A DNA stretch of 31,453 bases from JBMOLC01 sp049324215 (lineage in GTDB: Bacteria; Patescibacteriota; Microgenomatia; UBA8517): assembly GCA_049324215.1 (NCBI GenBank), contig JBMOLC010000040.1:1-31453 (forward strand), given 5' to 3'. The position numbers and the translations under genes were made by a program. This document shows, piece after piece, positions 13,565 to 20,913 of this stretch (the first letter of the stretch is position 1; each line of letters begins with the position of its first letter). The notes under the pieces are model-generated. The model had not been told where the DNA came from and ran no database searches. It saw only the letters and a list, made by a program, of their open reading frames with translations.

Positions 13565-16465
13565 CTAAGAAGGAGCTACCTTAAACTCCCCAAGAGAAAT
13601 TTTTTCAGCCACGGTTTTTGCTTTAACTCGAGAAAGAAGTTTTTTGTCGGAAGGTAGCCAGGGAGAAGAAACAGAAATCTTCTGACTAAGCGTCATCCCC
13701 AATTTTCTTCTTTCCTCCTGGATTTGTCTAATTAATTCCCGGACCCTGGCTTCTTCTTCTAGTTTAGGTGTAATTTTAAAATCAAATTCTTCCTTTTTGC
13801 CTCCCCAGACAACTTTCTTAACGTTTATTTCGTCCTGCAAAAGCTCTTCAATTCCGGACGAAAGTTTTTCTTCCTTGGTGGTAAAGGCGGCAAGGGGGGT
13901 TCTTACCGGAACTTTCTTTTCTTTCCTTATGGCATGGGCCCTCTCAACTATTCTTCTAACAGCCTCTATATCACTTTTTAGTTTTTCGTCTACTTCCCCC
14001 GCCTTCGGCCAGTCGCTTAAATGAACAGACTCTTCTTTGGTTAGGTTCGTGTAAATGATTTCAGCTAAGAAGGGTGTAAAGGGAGCCAGCAACTTGCAAA
14101 GAGTAGATAGCACATGGTTCATGGTTTCATAAAAAGCACTTTTGTCCTTCTCGCTTTCGGCTGCAGGGCCAACCCTGTCTCGGGAGCGCCGGATATACCA
14201 GAGGGATAAATCGTCAACAAATGTTTCAATTTCGCTGCTGGCATTATATGCGTCGTAATCCTTCAAAGATTCCTCTACGCTTTTTATTGTTTGGTTGAGC
14301 CTACTGACTATCCACTTATCAAGGATGTCTAAAGAGTTCTTAGTATTTCTCCCCGGTTTCCAACCGTCAATATTGGCATAGGAAACAAAAAAGTTATAGA
14401 CATTCCAGAGTTTGAGGTGAAACCTTCTTCTGGTTTCGTCTGCGAGGTGATATCCAAAAAGCAGGTTTTCGGAGGGGTTTTGCCGGGCGTACATCCAGCG
14501 CATGACGTCAACCCCGATTTTGTCCGCTCCCTCGTTAAACTCGATGGCATTCCCCCAGGACTTGTGCATGGGCCTACCGTCCTCACCCAGGAGTGTTGCA
14601 AACCCGAGTACCGTCTTAAAAGGTTCTCTATTCTCAAGAACTGTACTCATGGCGAGAAGGGAATAAAACCAGTTTTTGAATTGCCCCGGGAAACTCTCGG
14701 TAATAAAATCTGCCGGATACCACTTCTCAAATTCGGCCCGATCGGTTAAGTATAAGGGCGCGCTTTTGTTGTCCGAAGAAATCGTTGAAAAAGAAACTAT
14801 GCCCGCATCTAGCCAGGGATTGCCCACATCGGGAATTCTCTTCATAACCTGCCCACACTTAGAACATTTGATTTTAATCTCATCAATCCAGGGTCGATGG
14901 GGAGAGTTTCCCTCAAACTTCTCCCAACCCTGCCTGCCGGCAGGCAGGCTCAAAGCTTTTTCTTTGAGTTCTTCTTTTCCGCCGATTACCTCAAAGTGTC
15001 CGCACTCTTTACATTCCCAAATAGGAAGAGCTAGTCCCCAGTACCTTTTCTTTGAGATTAACCAGTCGTGCATGTTGGCAAGCCAATCAAGTTCACGCTT
15101 TAAGCCAAACTTGGGGATCCAGTTAATCTTCCTGGCTACCTTCTTAAGAGGTTCCCTTAAAGGGTCCATGGCGATGTACCACTCGTCGACCACCCTCCAA
15201 ACAAGTTCTGTTTTACAACGCCAACAAGCCGGATAGCGGTGGGTATAGGGGGTTATGTCGAAAAAATATTTTCCACCGTCTTTATTTTTCAAAAAATTAA
15301 CGATAATCTCGGGATGTTCTTTGGCATTTTTGCCCGAAAATTCACCCAAATCCGAAATATAAGTCGCTTCCTCGTCAATGAGTTCAATTACGGGTAAGTT
15401 TAGTTTTTTACCTAACTGAAAGTCTTCGGTTCCTGCTCCCGGGGCAACGTGCACTAGGCCCGTCCCCTCCTCTTCTGAAACCGGTAAAATCTTCTCATCT
15501 GTGGCAACCACTACGTGTTCGTATTTACCAAGAGAACTTTTAACCCTGGGAAGAAAATCAAAGGCAGATGTATATTTAAGTCCTACCAATTCTTCACCCT
15601 TAATCTTCTTTTCGATTTTGAGATTCAGTCTTTTGGCTGCATACTCATTTAAGTAATAAATATTCCCTTTAACCTCACCCCTAGCGGCAACATAATCTCT
15701 GTCGGCGGCAATTGCCACGGCAACGTTCCCGGGAAGGGTCCAGGGGGTGGTAGTCCAAACCAGAAGATATGCGTTTTTCCTGCCAACAATTGGGTACTCA
15801 ACATAAACAGAATCGTGGGTTGCCTCTTTATAGTCCTCGGTCAGCATCTCGTGCTGGGAAATGGCTGTACCGCAGCGGGGACACCAGGGGACTGAGTCGC
15901 GTCCTTTATAAATAAGTCCCTTTTCGTGGCATTTTTTGAGAAAGTGCCAAATCATGTAGTTATTTTCATCCGATAAGGTGTAATAAGAATTATCCCAATC
16001 CATGAAGTAACCTAGCCTTTTTGATTGTTCGGTTTGAATGGAAGCATACTTCTTGACTCTTTCCTTACAAAGTTCAACAAACTTGGCAATCGAAGCTTTT
16101 TTGTCCCCGGGAACAAGGTTCTCGATGTCTTTTTTACTCTTTAAACCAAGTTCTTTTTCAACTTCAACCTCAACCCAAAGACCCTGACAGTCAAAACCGT
16201 TTTGAAATCTCTGTTGGTAGCCTTGCAGGTTATAAAATCTCTGCCACAAGTCTTTATAGGTTCTTCCCCAGGCATGGTGTACTCCCATGGGATTATTTGC
16301 AGTAATCGGGCCATCAAGAAAAGAAAAGTATTTGGAAGAGTTTCTATTTTTCTGAAGATATTTTTTAACAAGACCGCTCTCGTACCAAGAAGAAAGAAGT
16401 CCTTTTTCTAAAGAAGGAAAATCGGGTTTGGGGTCAACAGAATCAAAAAAAGGCTTTTTAGCCAT
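13565..16465 (-). CDS. ileS: Isoleucyl-tRNA synthetase
   Basis: This 966-aa class I synthetase charges tRNA-Ile. In order: the HIGH region reads PITANNPMGVHHAWGRTY (residues 53-70); FDCQGLWVEVEVEKELGL; a zinc-finger-like pair WCPRCG; the editing domain with VWTTTPWTLPGNVAVAI and HVAPGAGTEDFQLGKKL; further CxxC pairs (ACWRCK, CKECG, CSKCG); the KMSKS region, degenerate as GRPMHKSWGNAIEF; then the anticodon-binding domain and a C-terminal segment. The WTTTPWTLPGN and DCQGLWVE patterns separate it from ValRS and LeuRS. Residues 506-512 (LPAGRQG) are an in-frame insertion made by a 20-nt palindrome. A TAGAAT box ends ten bases before the ATG. rodA follows without a gap. Confidence 0.93.
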   Translation of the reverse strand: MAKKPFFDSVDPKPDFPSLEKGLLSSWYESGLVKKYLQKNRNSSKYFSFLDGPITANNPMGVHHAWGRTYKDLWQRFYNLQGYQQRFQNGFDCQGLWVEVEVEKELGLKSKKDIENLVPGDKKASIAKFVELCKERVKKYASIQTEQSKRLGYFMDWDNSYYTLSDENNYMIWHFLKKCHEKGLIYKGRDSVPWCPRCGTAISQHEMLTEDYKEATHDSVYVEYPIVGRKNAYLLVWTTTPWTLPGNVAVAIAADRDYVAARGEVKGNIYYLNEYAAKRLNLKIEKKIKGEELVGLKYTSAFDFLPRVKSSLGKYEHVVVATDEKILPVSEEEGTGLVHVAPGAGTEDFQLGKKLNLPVIELIDEEATYISDLGEFSGKNAKEHPEIIVNFLKNKDGGKYFFDITPYTHRYPACWRCKTELVWRVVDEWYIAMDPLREPLKKVARKINWIPKFGLKRELDWLANMHDWLISKKRYWGLALPIWECKECGHFEVIGGKEELKEKALSLPAGRQGWEKFEGNSPHRPWIDEIKIKCSKCGQVMKRIPDVGNPWLDAGIVSFSTISSDNKSAPLYLTDRAEFEKWYPADFITESFPGQFKNWFYSLLAMSTVLENREPFKTVLGFATLLGEDGRPMHKSWGNAIEFNEGADKIGVDVMRWMYARQNPSENLLFGYHLADETRRRFHLKLWNVYNFFVSYANIDGWKPGRNTKNSLDILDKWIVSRLNQTIKSVEESLKDYDAYNASSEIETFVDDLSLWYIRRSRDRVGPAAESEKDKSAFYETMNHVLSTLCKLLAPFTPFLAEIIYTNLTKEESVHLSDWPKAGEVDEKLKSDIEAVRRIVERAHAIRKEKKVPVRTPLAAFTTKEEKLSSGIEELLQDEINVKKVVWGGKKEEFDFKITPKLEEEARVRELIRQIQEERRKLGMTLSQKISVSSPWLPSDKKLLSRVKAKTVAEKISLGEFKVAPS
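14929..14948. repeat. 20-nt perfect palindrome inserted in frame in ileS
   Basis: CCTGCCTGCCGGCAGGCAGG is a perfect palindrome inside ileS. It is read as LPAGRQ between a lysine-rich helix end (KEKALS) and WEKFEG. Its G+C is far above its surroundings. A related hairpin, CCTGCC-AGTA-GGCGGG, lies in the guaB leader at 9324-9339, which suggests a dispersed repeat family. Confidence 0.85.
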
Positions 16466-16475
16466 CCTGAGGTTA

Positions 16476-16481
16476 ATTCTA
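16476..16481 (-). promoter_or_regulatory. -10 box of ileS (TAGAAT)
   Basis: TAGAAT (16481-16476, 5/6) ends ten bases before the ileS ATG at 16465 in the 16-base gap after the 596-aa gene. No strong -35 box is seen; TTACAA lies 18 bases upstream. It overlaps a second candidate, TATAGT. Confidence 0.4.
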
Positions 16482-18272
16482 CTATAGATTCATAACCTTT
16501 TGTAACATAAGCTCGAAATCTTTATAAGGACTTCTAATAAGTTTAGGTCTATACTTATTAAGATCTCTAATGAAATCCAAAATTTCTCCCAGAGTGCAAA
16601 TTCTAGGCACATTATTAGGCAACCTTAGATTTCTAATTTCATCCCAAATATATTCTGGGTGTGAAGTACAGACAATTGGTAATAAGTATTTATATCGACG
16701 AGGTAAGGTGAGGTCTTTACTGTTCTTGGTTATATGTTTACCAATTTCATCTATCTCTTTTAACCACCCTTTACATTGCTGCCACCGTCCGTAATATTCC
16801 TGGCCACTCCCTTCGATATATTTTTCATTAAGATAATAAGCTTTACAACTTATTGCAAAAAGGAACTCATCCTTTCCAACACAAACGTCGATATCAGTCT
16901 CCTTCTTACTTCCATCGGTGTGTAACTTCTTCCCAATCTTCCAAATTTGCTCAACTCCCGGAAGCCCTATTAATCTATTGTTTACCCCAATTTGAAAATC
17001 ATCGCCTTTTAATTTACCGAAACTTCCACCTTTTTTTATTGGCCTCCATAGATTTTTCAAGAAGTTAACCGTTGTATTAAATGCCAGAAATACGACATCT
17101 TGTGTCTCAATGTTCAGCAAATAAGACACTGGACTTAGTGTTCTGAGATTAATCTTTCCAGCATCGTTTTCGTTAAGAGAAATAAAGTCAAATATGTCTA
17201 CACCTTTCTTTTCCCACCATTTACTAGTAAGCGATTCAAGTATAATTATTGGTCCGTTAGTATCCCCAAAATCTTTCCACGATTGGTTTAATAAATTTGT
17301 ATAAGTCTGGGGCGCATATGCAGAAATATATTTAAGAAATCTTTCCTTTGTCGTAAAGTCGTAACCGAGACCATATGGATATACATTTTCATCGTTTTGT
17401 TGAAGTGTTCTGAAGGAACATAAAATGAATGCAATAATATCTTCTATGTGAACTTCATTATTAAACTTGGACTGTAACTCGCTACGAAGCAGGAAAAGGG
17501 ATCCATAAACAGGGATTGCATCAATCCAGAAAGTTAAATGGGGAATGCTTTTTAAGTTCTCAACTTTCCTCCAGTTAATCTGAACTAACGGTATCCCAAT
17601 TAAAGAATTCCGCAGCGGAATTAAAGGACTGTATCCTCCAAGTTCTGAAAGAAAGTTCCTTTTTGTTTCTTTAATACTCCTGTCATCAAATTCATGGCTA
17701 GCTTTTTTTAAATATTCCGAGGGAATTGCTCGAATGAACATACGTTTCGTGAAATCAACCTTGAGGTGGGCACCCTTCTCGACAAGGCGTAACTGCTTCT
17801 GCCCTTCAAAAAGAAGGTTTACCGCTTCCTCAAACGCAAAAACATTCTTTATGATCTCTGGCTTCTTTATAAAACCCAATAACGTCCCCGGCTCATGCGT
17901 ATATTCCTCTGGCGTAAACGAATATTTATGATTGGAAACCGCAGAATATTTCATGGCAGCAAGTATAGCTAGAACAAATTTCTGTTGGGCATCTCCGATA
18001 AAATGGCTATGGACGGGGAGCAATGGAAATGGAGGAATTATGTGGTGTAAAGCTATAAGTAATCCGAAGTGATTAAATTGTGATGCTATTAACTTCAATT
18101 CTCCCTCCACCACATCCTGGAATCTGTTGACAATATCGGACGCAAACCCTCCGGTTATTGGGAACGTTGTATCTATTTTCCTAACAGACCGTCTAAACTT
18201 CTTTCCAATCCTGGTATGAATTTCCTCCATCGCCATGGGATAAACATCGTTGGCTATCCGAAAAACATGCAT
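16482..18272 (-). CDS. Unrecognised 596-aa protein with PD-(D/E)XK/Mrr-like C-terminal domain
   Basis: I do not recognise the full-length family. No signal peptide or clear membrane segment is seen, so it is likely cytosolic. The C-terminal part (about residues 425-575) resembles a restriction-endonuclease fold: an acidic pair in KKETDIDVCVGKDEFLFAIS (458-475) followed by SCKAYY (475-480). This matches the spacing of the D-x(n)-(E/Q)xK core seen in Mrr-like nucleases, but with Ser where Glu or Gln is usual. Downstream, GRWQQCKGWLKEIDEI and LLPIVCTSHPEYIWDEI fit the helix and strand that follow the core in that fold. The N-terminal 420 residues (with HFGLLIALHHIIPPFPLLPV and NWRKVENLKSIPHLTFWIDA) are of unknown type. 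It lies 20 bases after the EVE-domain gene and probably shares its transcript. Function in defence is inferred from the fold and neighbour only. Confidence 0.6.
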   Translation of the reverse strand: MHVFRIANDVYPMAMEEIHTRIGKKFRRSVRKIDTTFPITGGFASDIVNRFQDVVEGELKLIASQFNHFGLLIALHHIIPPFPLLPVHSHFIGDAQQKFVLAILAAMKYSAVSNHKYSFTPEEYTHEPGTLLGFIKKPEIIKNVFAFEEAVNLLFEGQKQLRLVEKGAHLKVDFTKRMFIRAIPSEYLKKASHEFDDRSIKETKRNFLSELGGYSPLIPLRNSLIGIPLVQINWRKVENLKSIPHLTFWIDAIPVYGSLFLLRSELQSKFNNEVHIEDIIAFILCSFRTLQQNDENVYPYGLGYDFTTKERFLKYISAYAPQTYTNLLNQSWKDFGDTNGPIIILESLTSKWWEKKGVDIFDFISLNENDAGKINLRTLSPVSYLLNIETQDVVFLAFNTTVNFLKNLWRPIKKGGSFGKLKGDDFQIGVNNRLIGLPGVEQIWKIGKKLHTDGSKKETDIDVCVGKDEFLFAISCKAYYLNEKYIEGSGQEYYGRWQQCKGWLKEIDEIGKHITKNSKDLTLPRRYKYLLPIVCTSHPEYIWDEIRNLRLPNNVPRICTLGEILDFIRDLNKYRPKLIRSPYKDFELMLQKVMNL

Positions 18273-18292
18273 GAAAAGAAAGTAGAAAAATA

Positions 18293-19153
18293 CTACTCTA
18301 GACCAAAGTCTTTCTTCAGTCCCGCTTCTCTCGTCAGAGATTCATAAAGATCTTGAACTTTATCGGTAGAAACAACATGAATATGAGGGGTAAGTTCATG
18401 GAATGTACCGGAAAGTAATTCTTGAACCTTTGGCATACTTCCTTTGTCAACGATAATAAAAGGTTCGCTATTCCAAAGATCGAAGGCGTGTTTTAATTTC
18501 GCCAGTGCCTGATGAGGATTCCCTCCAATTTGCACCTCAAAAGCTTTCGAGGGAACACCCCTTACAACCTTTCTCCAGGTGACATCTAACCTCTCCCCGT
18601 CAATTGGATATTCCTTCTCGCTCATCAATTTTTCCATTTGTCCGATTTCTGCCAGTTTGTCTTTTATCTGATCGTGCAAAGATTGTCCGGTCTTTTCGGC
18701 TGGTTTTTCCTTGACTAAATCGGGGCTTTCCAGTCGGAGATTAAATTTATCTGAGACTCGACTAATCAGTTCAGTTATAACCTCTTGCCGGGCTGTCGTA
18801 TTAACGCCAGCCTGCAGGCTAAGGGGTAGGTCAACAACAGAAACTGCTTCTGAATGCCACTTTTCTGGAGGCAAAACCCCTAAAATTTGAAAATCGAAAC
18901 GGTAAGGGTAAATTACCCTTTTCTCTCGAATTTCGTCAGGCCATAGGGGCCTGTCCTGTTTAAACTTTGACTCGAGTTTTCCGACACCTATAACCCCTTT
19001 TGAAGGAGACTTTGCATAAAAAAGAAGAAGGTCTCCCTTCTGAAGTTTTTGCCATCGTTTTACCAACCCTCACTCGCGAACCCCCCAAACGTTTCCACTA
19101 TTAAAAGCCGTCTCCCAATTTTCTTCGTTACCCGTAAGAATCCAAAGCTTCAT
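18293..19153 (-). pseudogene. EVE-domain protein with PD-(D/E)XK-like C-terminus, interrupted by in-frame TGA
   Basis: Read from the ATG at 19153, the frame gives MKLWILTGNEENWETAFNSG and VWGVRE, then a TGA at 19072-19070, then continues in the same frame with GLVKRWQKLQKGDLLLFYAK. Together these form one continuous EVE domain (PUA-like fold, known to bind modified bases), with GVIGVGKLESKF, RPLWPDEI and YPYRFDFQI further on. Without the stop the product would be 286 aa. After a charged linker (residues 150-185) comes a second domain, EYPIDGERLDVTW...SKAFEVQIGGN...ALAKLKHAFDLW, a PD-(D/E)XK-like core with ExQ in place of ExK. A TAAAAT box seven bases upstream of the ATG supports 19153 as the original start. 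The gene may be dead, read through, or re-initiated at TTG 19066; a sequencing error is also possible. It pairs with the 596-aa gene downstream. Confidence 0.72.
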
Positions 19154-19160
19154 TTGCCCT

Positions 19161-19169
19161 ATTTTAGCA
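19161..19169 (-). promoter_or_regulatory. Extended -10 promoter of the EVE gene (TGCTAAAAT)
   Basis: TGC followed by TAAAAT (19166-19161) lies seven bases upstream of the ATG at 19153, predicting a leaderless transcript. The same nonamer precedes the next two genes upstream (19534 and 20617). Confidence 0.5.
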
Positions 19170-19177
19170 CCAAATAT

Positions 19178-19516
19178 TTACTTATGGGCAAAACGGAAGG
19201 TCCCCGTGCGGCCGCGTTCGGTGGTTACTTCTATTTCGTATGATTCTCCTTTGGAGAGTACTTTTACCACTTCGGGCTTTTCAGTAGGCACGACAACTCT
19301 TTCTTCTCCCCTCGTCCCAAGATCATAATCAATACCTGATTTAGAGCGATAGATAATGGTGAAGGAGTCATCGGGGCTACACTCAAACAGATAAACCTCT
19401 CTCCCTCCTTTAGAAACATCAGTGAAAGAGCCGGGCGCCTCACCCGAATTTAACTGGCGCAATCTCACCCATTCTTCCCGGCCTTGAAGTCTAAATTCTA
19501 CTTCGCACGGAGCCAT
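19178..19516 (-). CDS. Hypothetical 112-aa protein
   Basis: I do not recognise this small soluble protein. It has no signal peptide, membrane segment or cysteine cluster. The composition is beta-rich with many charged residues (FRLQGREEWVRLRQL, GREVYLFECSPDDSFTIIYR, ERVVVPTEKPEVVKVLSKGE, YEIEVTTERGRTGTFRFAHK), which suggests a single compact beta domain. It starts at ATG 19516, nine bases after a TGCTAAAAT element that overlaps the stop codon of the C39-like gene before it. So it has its own promoter but may also be read from upstream. The next gene downstream is the broken EVE gene. No function is proposed. Confidence 0.65.
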   Translation of the reverse strand: MAPCEVEFRLQGREEWVRLRQLNSGEAPGSFTDVSKGGREVYLFECSPDDSFTIIYRSKSGIDYDLGTRGEERVVVPTEKPEVVKVLSKGESYEIEVTTERGRTGTFRFAHK

Positions 19517-19523
19517 AATGGCG

Positions 19524-20600
19524 CTATTTTAGCATCTCCAGAGCTTGTTTGGCTTTCTCGAGGTTTTTGTTGTAGAGAACGGCTTTTTCGAATTCCACCT
19601 TGGCTTTTTCTTTTTCTCCTTGGGTTAGAAGAATTTCTCCCCGAATGATGTAAAGCTCCGAAAAAGCCCGATTGCCTCCGTTTAAAAGTCTATCGGTTAT
19701 TTCAAAGACTCTTTGGTAATTTTTTAGTTTCTGATAAGCAAGTATGGGTTCGATTTGGTACCAAAGCATTCTTCTCGGGAGTCTTGCCTCTACCTCTGCA
19801 AAAGCTTGAACCGATTTTTGGTAGTCTCCGAGATGGTAGGCTGCGGTTGAGATATTAAACTCTGGATAAACATTCTCCCCATCCAACTGTTTTTCCTTTT
19901 CGGCTCGCGCCAGAGCGTTTTTCCAGGAGAGGCTTTCGTCCCACTCCTCTCCCACAATTGCCACTACTTTTTCTTCCATCGCGGGGGTATAAACAATGAT
20001 GTAAGCGTAGTTAAAAGGCTGCCACAGGGATAAAAAATCAAAATAGGAAATTCTTTTATCCGGTCCGTGGTAGGAATCGTCCTGAATTATGACTCTTTTT
20101 TCTTCATCAAAACCCCTGACTATTCTAAAGTGGCCAATATCTTCCCCGACCCTGAGCCAGGTTTTGACAACGACTGGAATTCCGTTGGCGGTAAAGCGCT
20201 TAAGAAGCTCAATATCGCCGTTGACTCGGCTTAAGGCTTGATATCCGTACTTCTGGGCCCAGTCGGCAAATTCGGAGGTAAAAATGGTTTTGTCGTCATC
20301 GTCTCCCGTGGGATTTTGGTAAGGTCGCATCGCATCTGCCAGCTCCTTCTGGGAAACGTTTGTGCCGTACCAAGAAAGAATCATGGAAAGGGTGGCCGGG
20401 CCACAATTATTAAACGTCTGATAAACGTGGCGGGGACTATTAAGAAGGGCATAAGAAGAATTTTGACTGATTTCCTCCCTTGAATTTTGGCTAAACTTTG
20501 TTTCAAGAGGCGGCTGGGGGCGAGAGAAATAAAGAAAAACAGTAGCTCCAGCAAGAATGATGAGGGCCAGACCCAGAAGGAGAACTTTTTTCTTATCCAC
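19524..20600 (-). CDS. Membrane-anchored C39-like cysteine peptidase with C-terminal TPR repeats
   Basis: This 358-aa protein has one N-terminal membrane anchor (KVLLLGLALIILAGATVFLYF), so the rest probably faces outside. Residues 50-215 are a C39-like papain-fold domain. The nucleophile lies in QTFNNCGPATLSMILSWYG (C66), the histidine in IGHFRIVRGFDEE (H157) and the third member in IIQDDSYHG (D174). C39 peptidases usually trim bacteriocin leaders inside ABC exporters, but free-standing C39-like domains also occur in envelope proteins. No exporter or peptide gene is nearby. The C-terminal part (220-358) holds TPR-like helices (AYHLGDYQKSVQAFAEVEAR, ELYIIRGEILLTQGEKEKAK) that probably bind a partner protein. 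The GTG at 20600 is chosen because a TGCTAAAAT element occupies the codons after the alternative GTG at 20618. It follows the DUF3175 gene. Confidence 0.75.
   Translation of the reverse strand: MDKKKVLLLGLALIILAGATVFLYFSRPQPPLETKFSQNSREEISQNSSYALLNSPRHVYQTFNNCGPATLSMILSWYGTNVSQKELADAMRPYQNPTGDDDDKTIFTSEFADWAQKYGYQALSRVNGDIELLKRFTANGIPVVVKTWLRVGEDIGHFRIVRGFDEEKRVIIQDDSYHGPDKRISYFDFLSLWQPFNYAYIIVYTPAMEEKVVAIVGEEWDESLSWKNALARAEKEKQLDGENVYPEFNISTAAYHLGDYQKSVQAFAEVEARLPRRMLWYQIEPILAYQKLKNYQRVFEITDRLLNGGNRAFSELYIIRGEILLTQGEKEKAKVEFEKAVLYNKNLEKAKQALEMLK
19526..19534 (-). promoter_or_regulatory. Extended -10 promoter of the 112-aa gene (TGCTAAAAT)
   Basis: TGC-TAAAAT (19531-19526) ends nine bases before the ATG at 19516. 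The last bases of the box form part of the TAG stop of the C39-like gene, so promoter and stop codon overlap. Confidence 0.5.
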
Positions 20601-20608
20601 TCTGGCGT

Positions 20609-20617
20609 ATTTTAGCA
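20609..20617 (-). promoter_or_regulatory. Extended -10 promoter of the C39-like gene (TGCTAAAAT)
   Basis: TGC-TAAAAT (20614-20609) ends eight bases before the GTG at 20600 and follows the DUF3175 stop at 20619. This position decides between two in-frame GTG starts. Confidence 0.5.
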
Positions 20618-20618
20618 C

Positions 20619-20903
20619 CTAACGAGCGTTCCATCGATTAAAAAGTTTCCGGAGTTCTATCTTGGCTTCTTGCAAGATCTTTTTCCTTTGGGGTTTTAGA
20701 TTTTTTCCGGCCCGGTTGATGTAAAAATTGAGCATGCTCATGGCTGAAGCAAAAGGGCCGGCTTTACGCCTGATGCTATCCTCGACAGAACGCTTCAGAG
20801 ACGCGGCAATCCTCTTGGGATCGTCCCAGGTAAAGACCCCTTCTTCCAAATCAAGGGCAAAGGAAGTCTCGGTTACTCTTCTCGACCACTTTTTCTCTCC
20901 CAT
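20619..20903 (-). CDS. DUF3175 family protein
   Basis: This 94-aa soluble protein matches the pattern I know for DUF3175: KKWSRRVTETSFALDLEEGV, FTWDDPKRIAASLKRSVEDS and SAMSMLNFYINRAGKNL in that order. The family is small, helical and of unknown function, and is found scattered in bacteria. The ATG at 20903 (MGEKKWSRR) is chosen over an in-frame TTG at 20957 that would overlap ftsZ by 44 bases and add residues not typical of the family. It begins ten bases after the ftsZ stop, so it may be the last gene of the division operon. Whether it has a link to division is unknown. The high content of Arg and Lys could fit nucleic-acid binding, which is a guess. Confidence 0.78.
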   Translation of the reverse strand: MGEKKWSRRVTETSFALDLEEGVFTWDDPKRIAASLKRSVEDSIRRKAGPFASAMSMLNFYINRAGKNLKPQRKKILQEAKIELRKLFNRWNAR

Positions 20904-20913
20904 CTCCAAAAGT

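Noticed and set aside
14929..14948. LPAGRQ as an LPxTG-like sortase signal
   Set aside because: It lies inside a cytosolic synthetase and comes from a palindromic repeat.
18812..18823. AGCCTGCAGGCT in the EVE gene as another copy of the ileS palindrome
   Set aside because: Only the inner CCTGCAGG resembles the repeat, and it codes for a plausible protein segment (SLQAG). There is not enough similarity.
18293..19153. TGA read as glycine (Gracilibacteria-type code)
   Set aside because: TGA ends the PKD protein at 595 and murG at 24069 at the expected family lengths, and other genes have no internal TGA, so the standard code applies.
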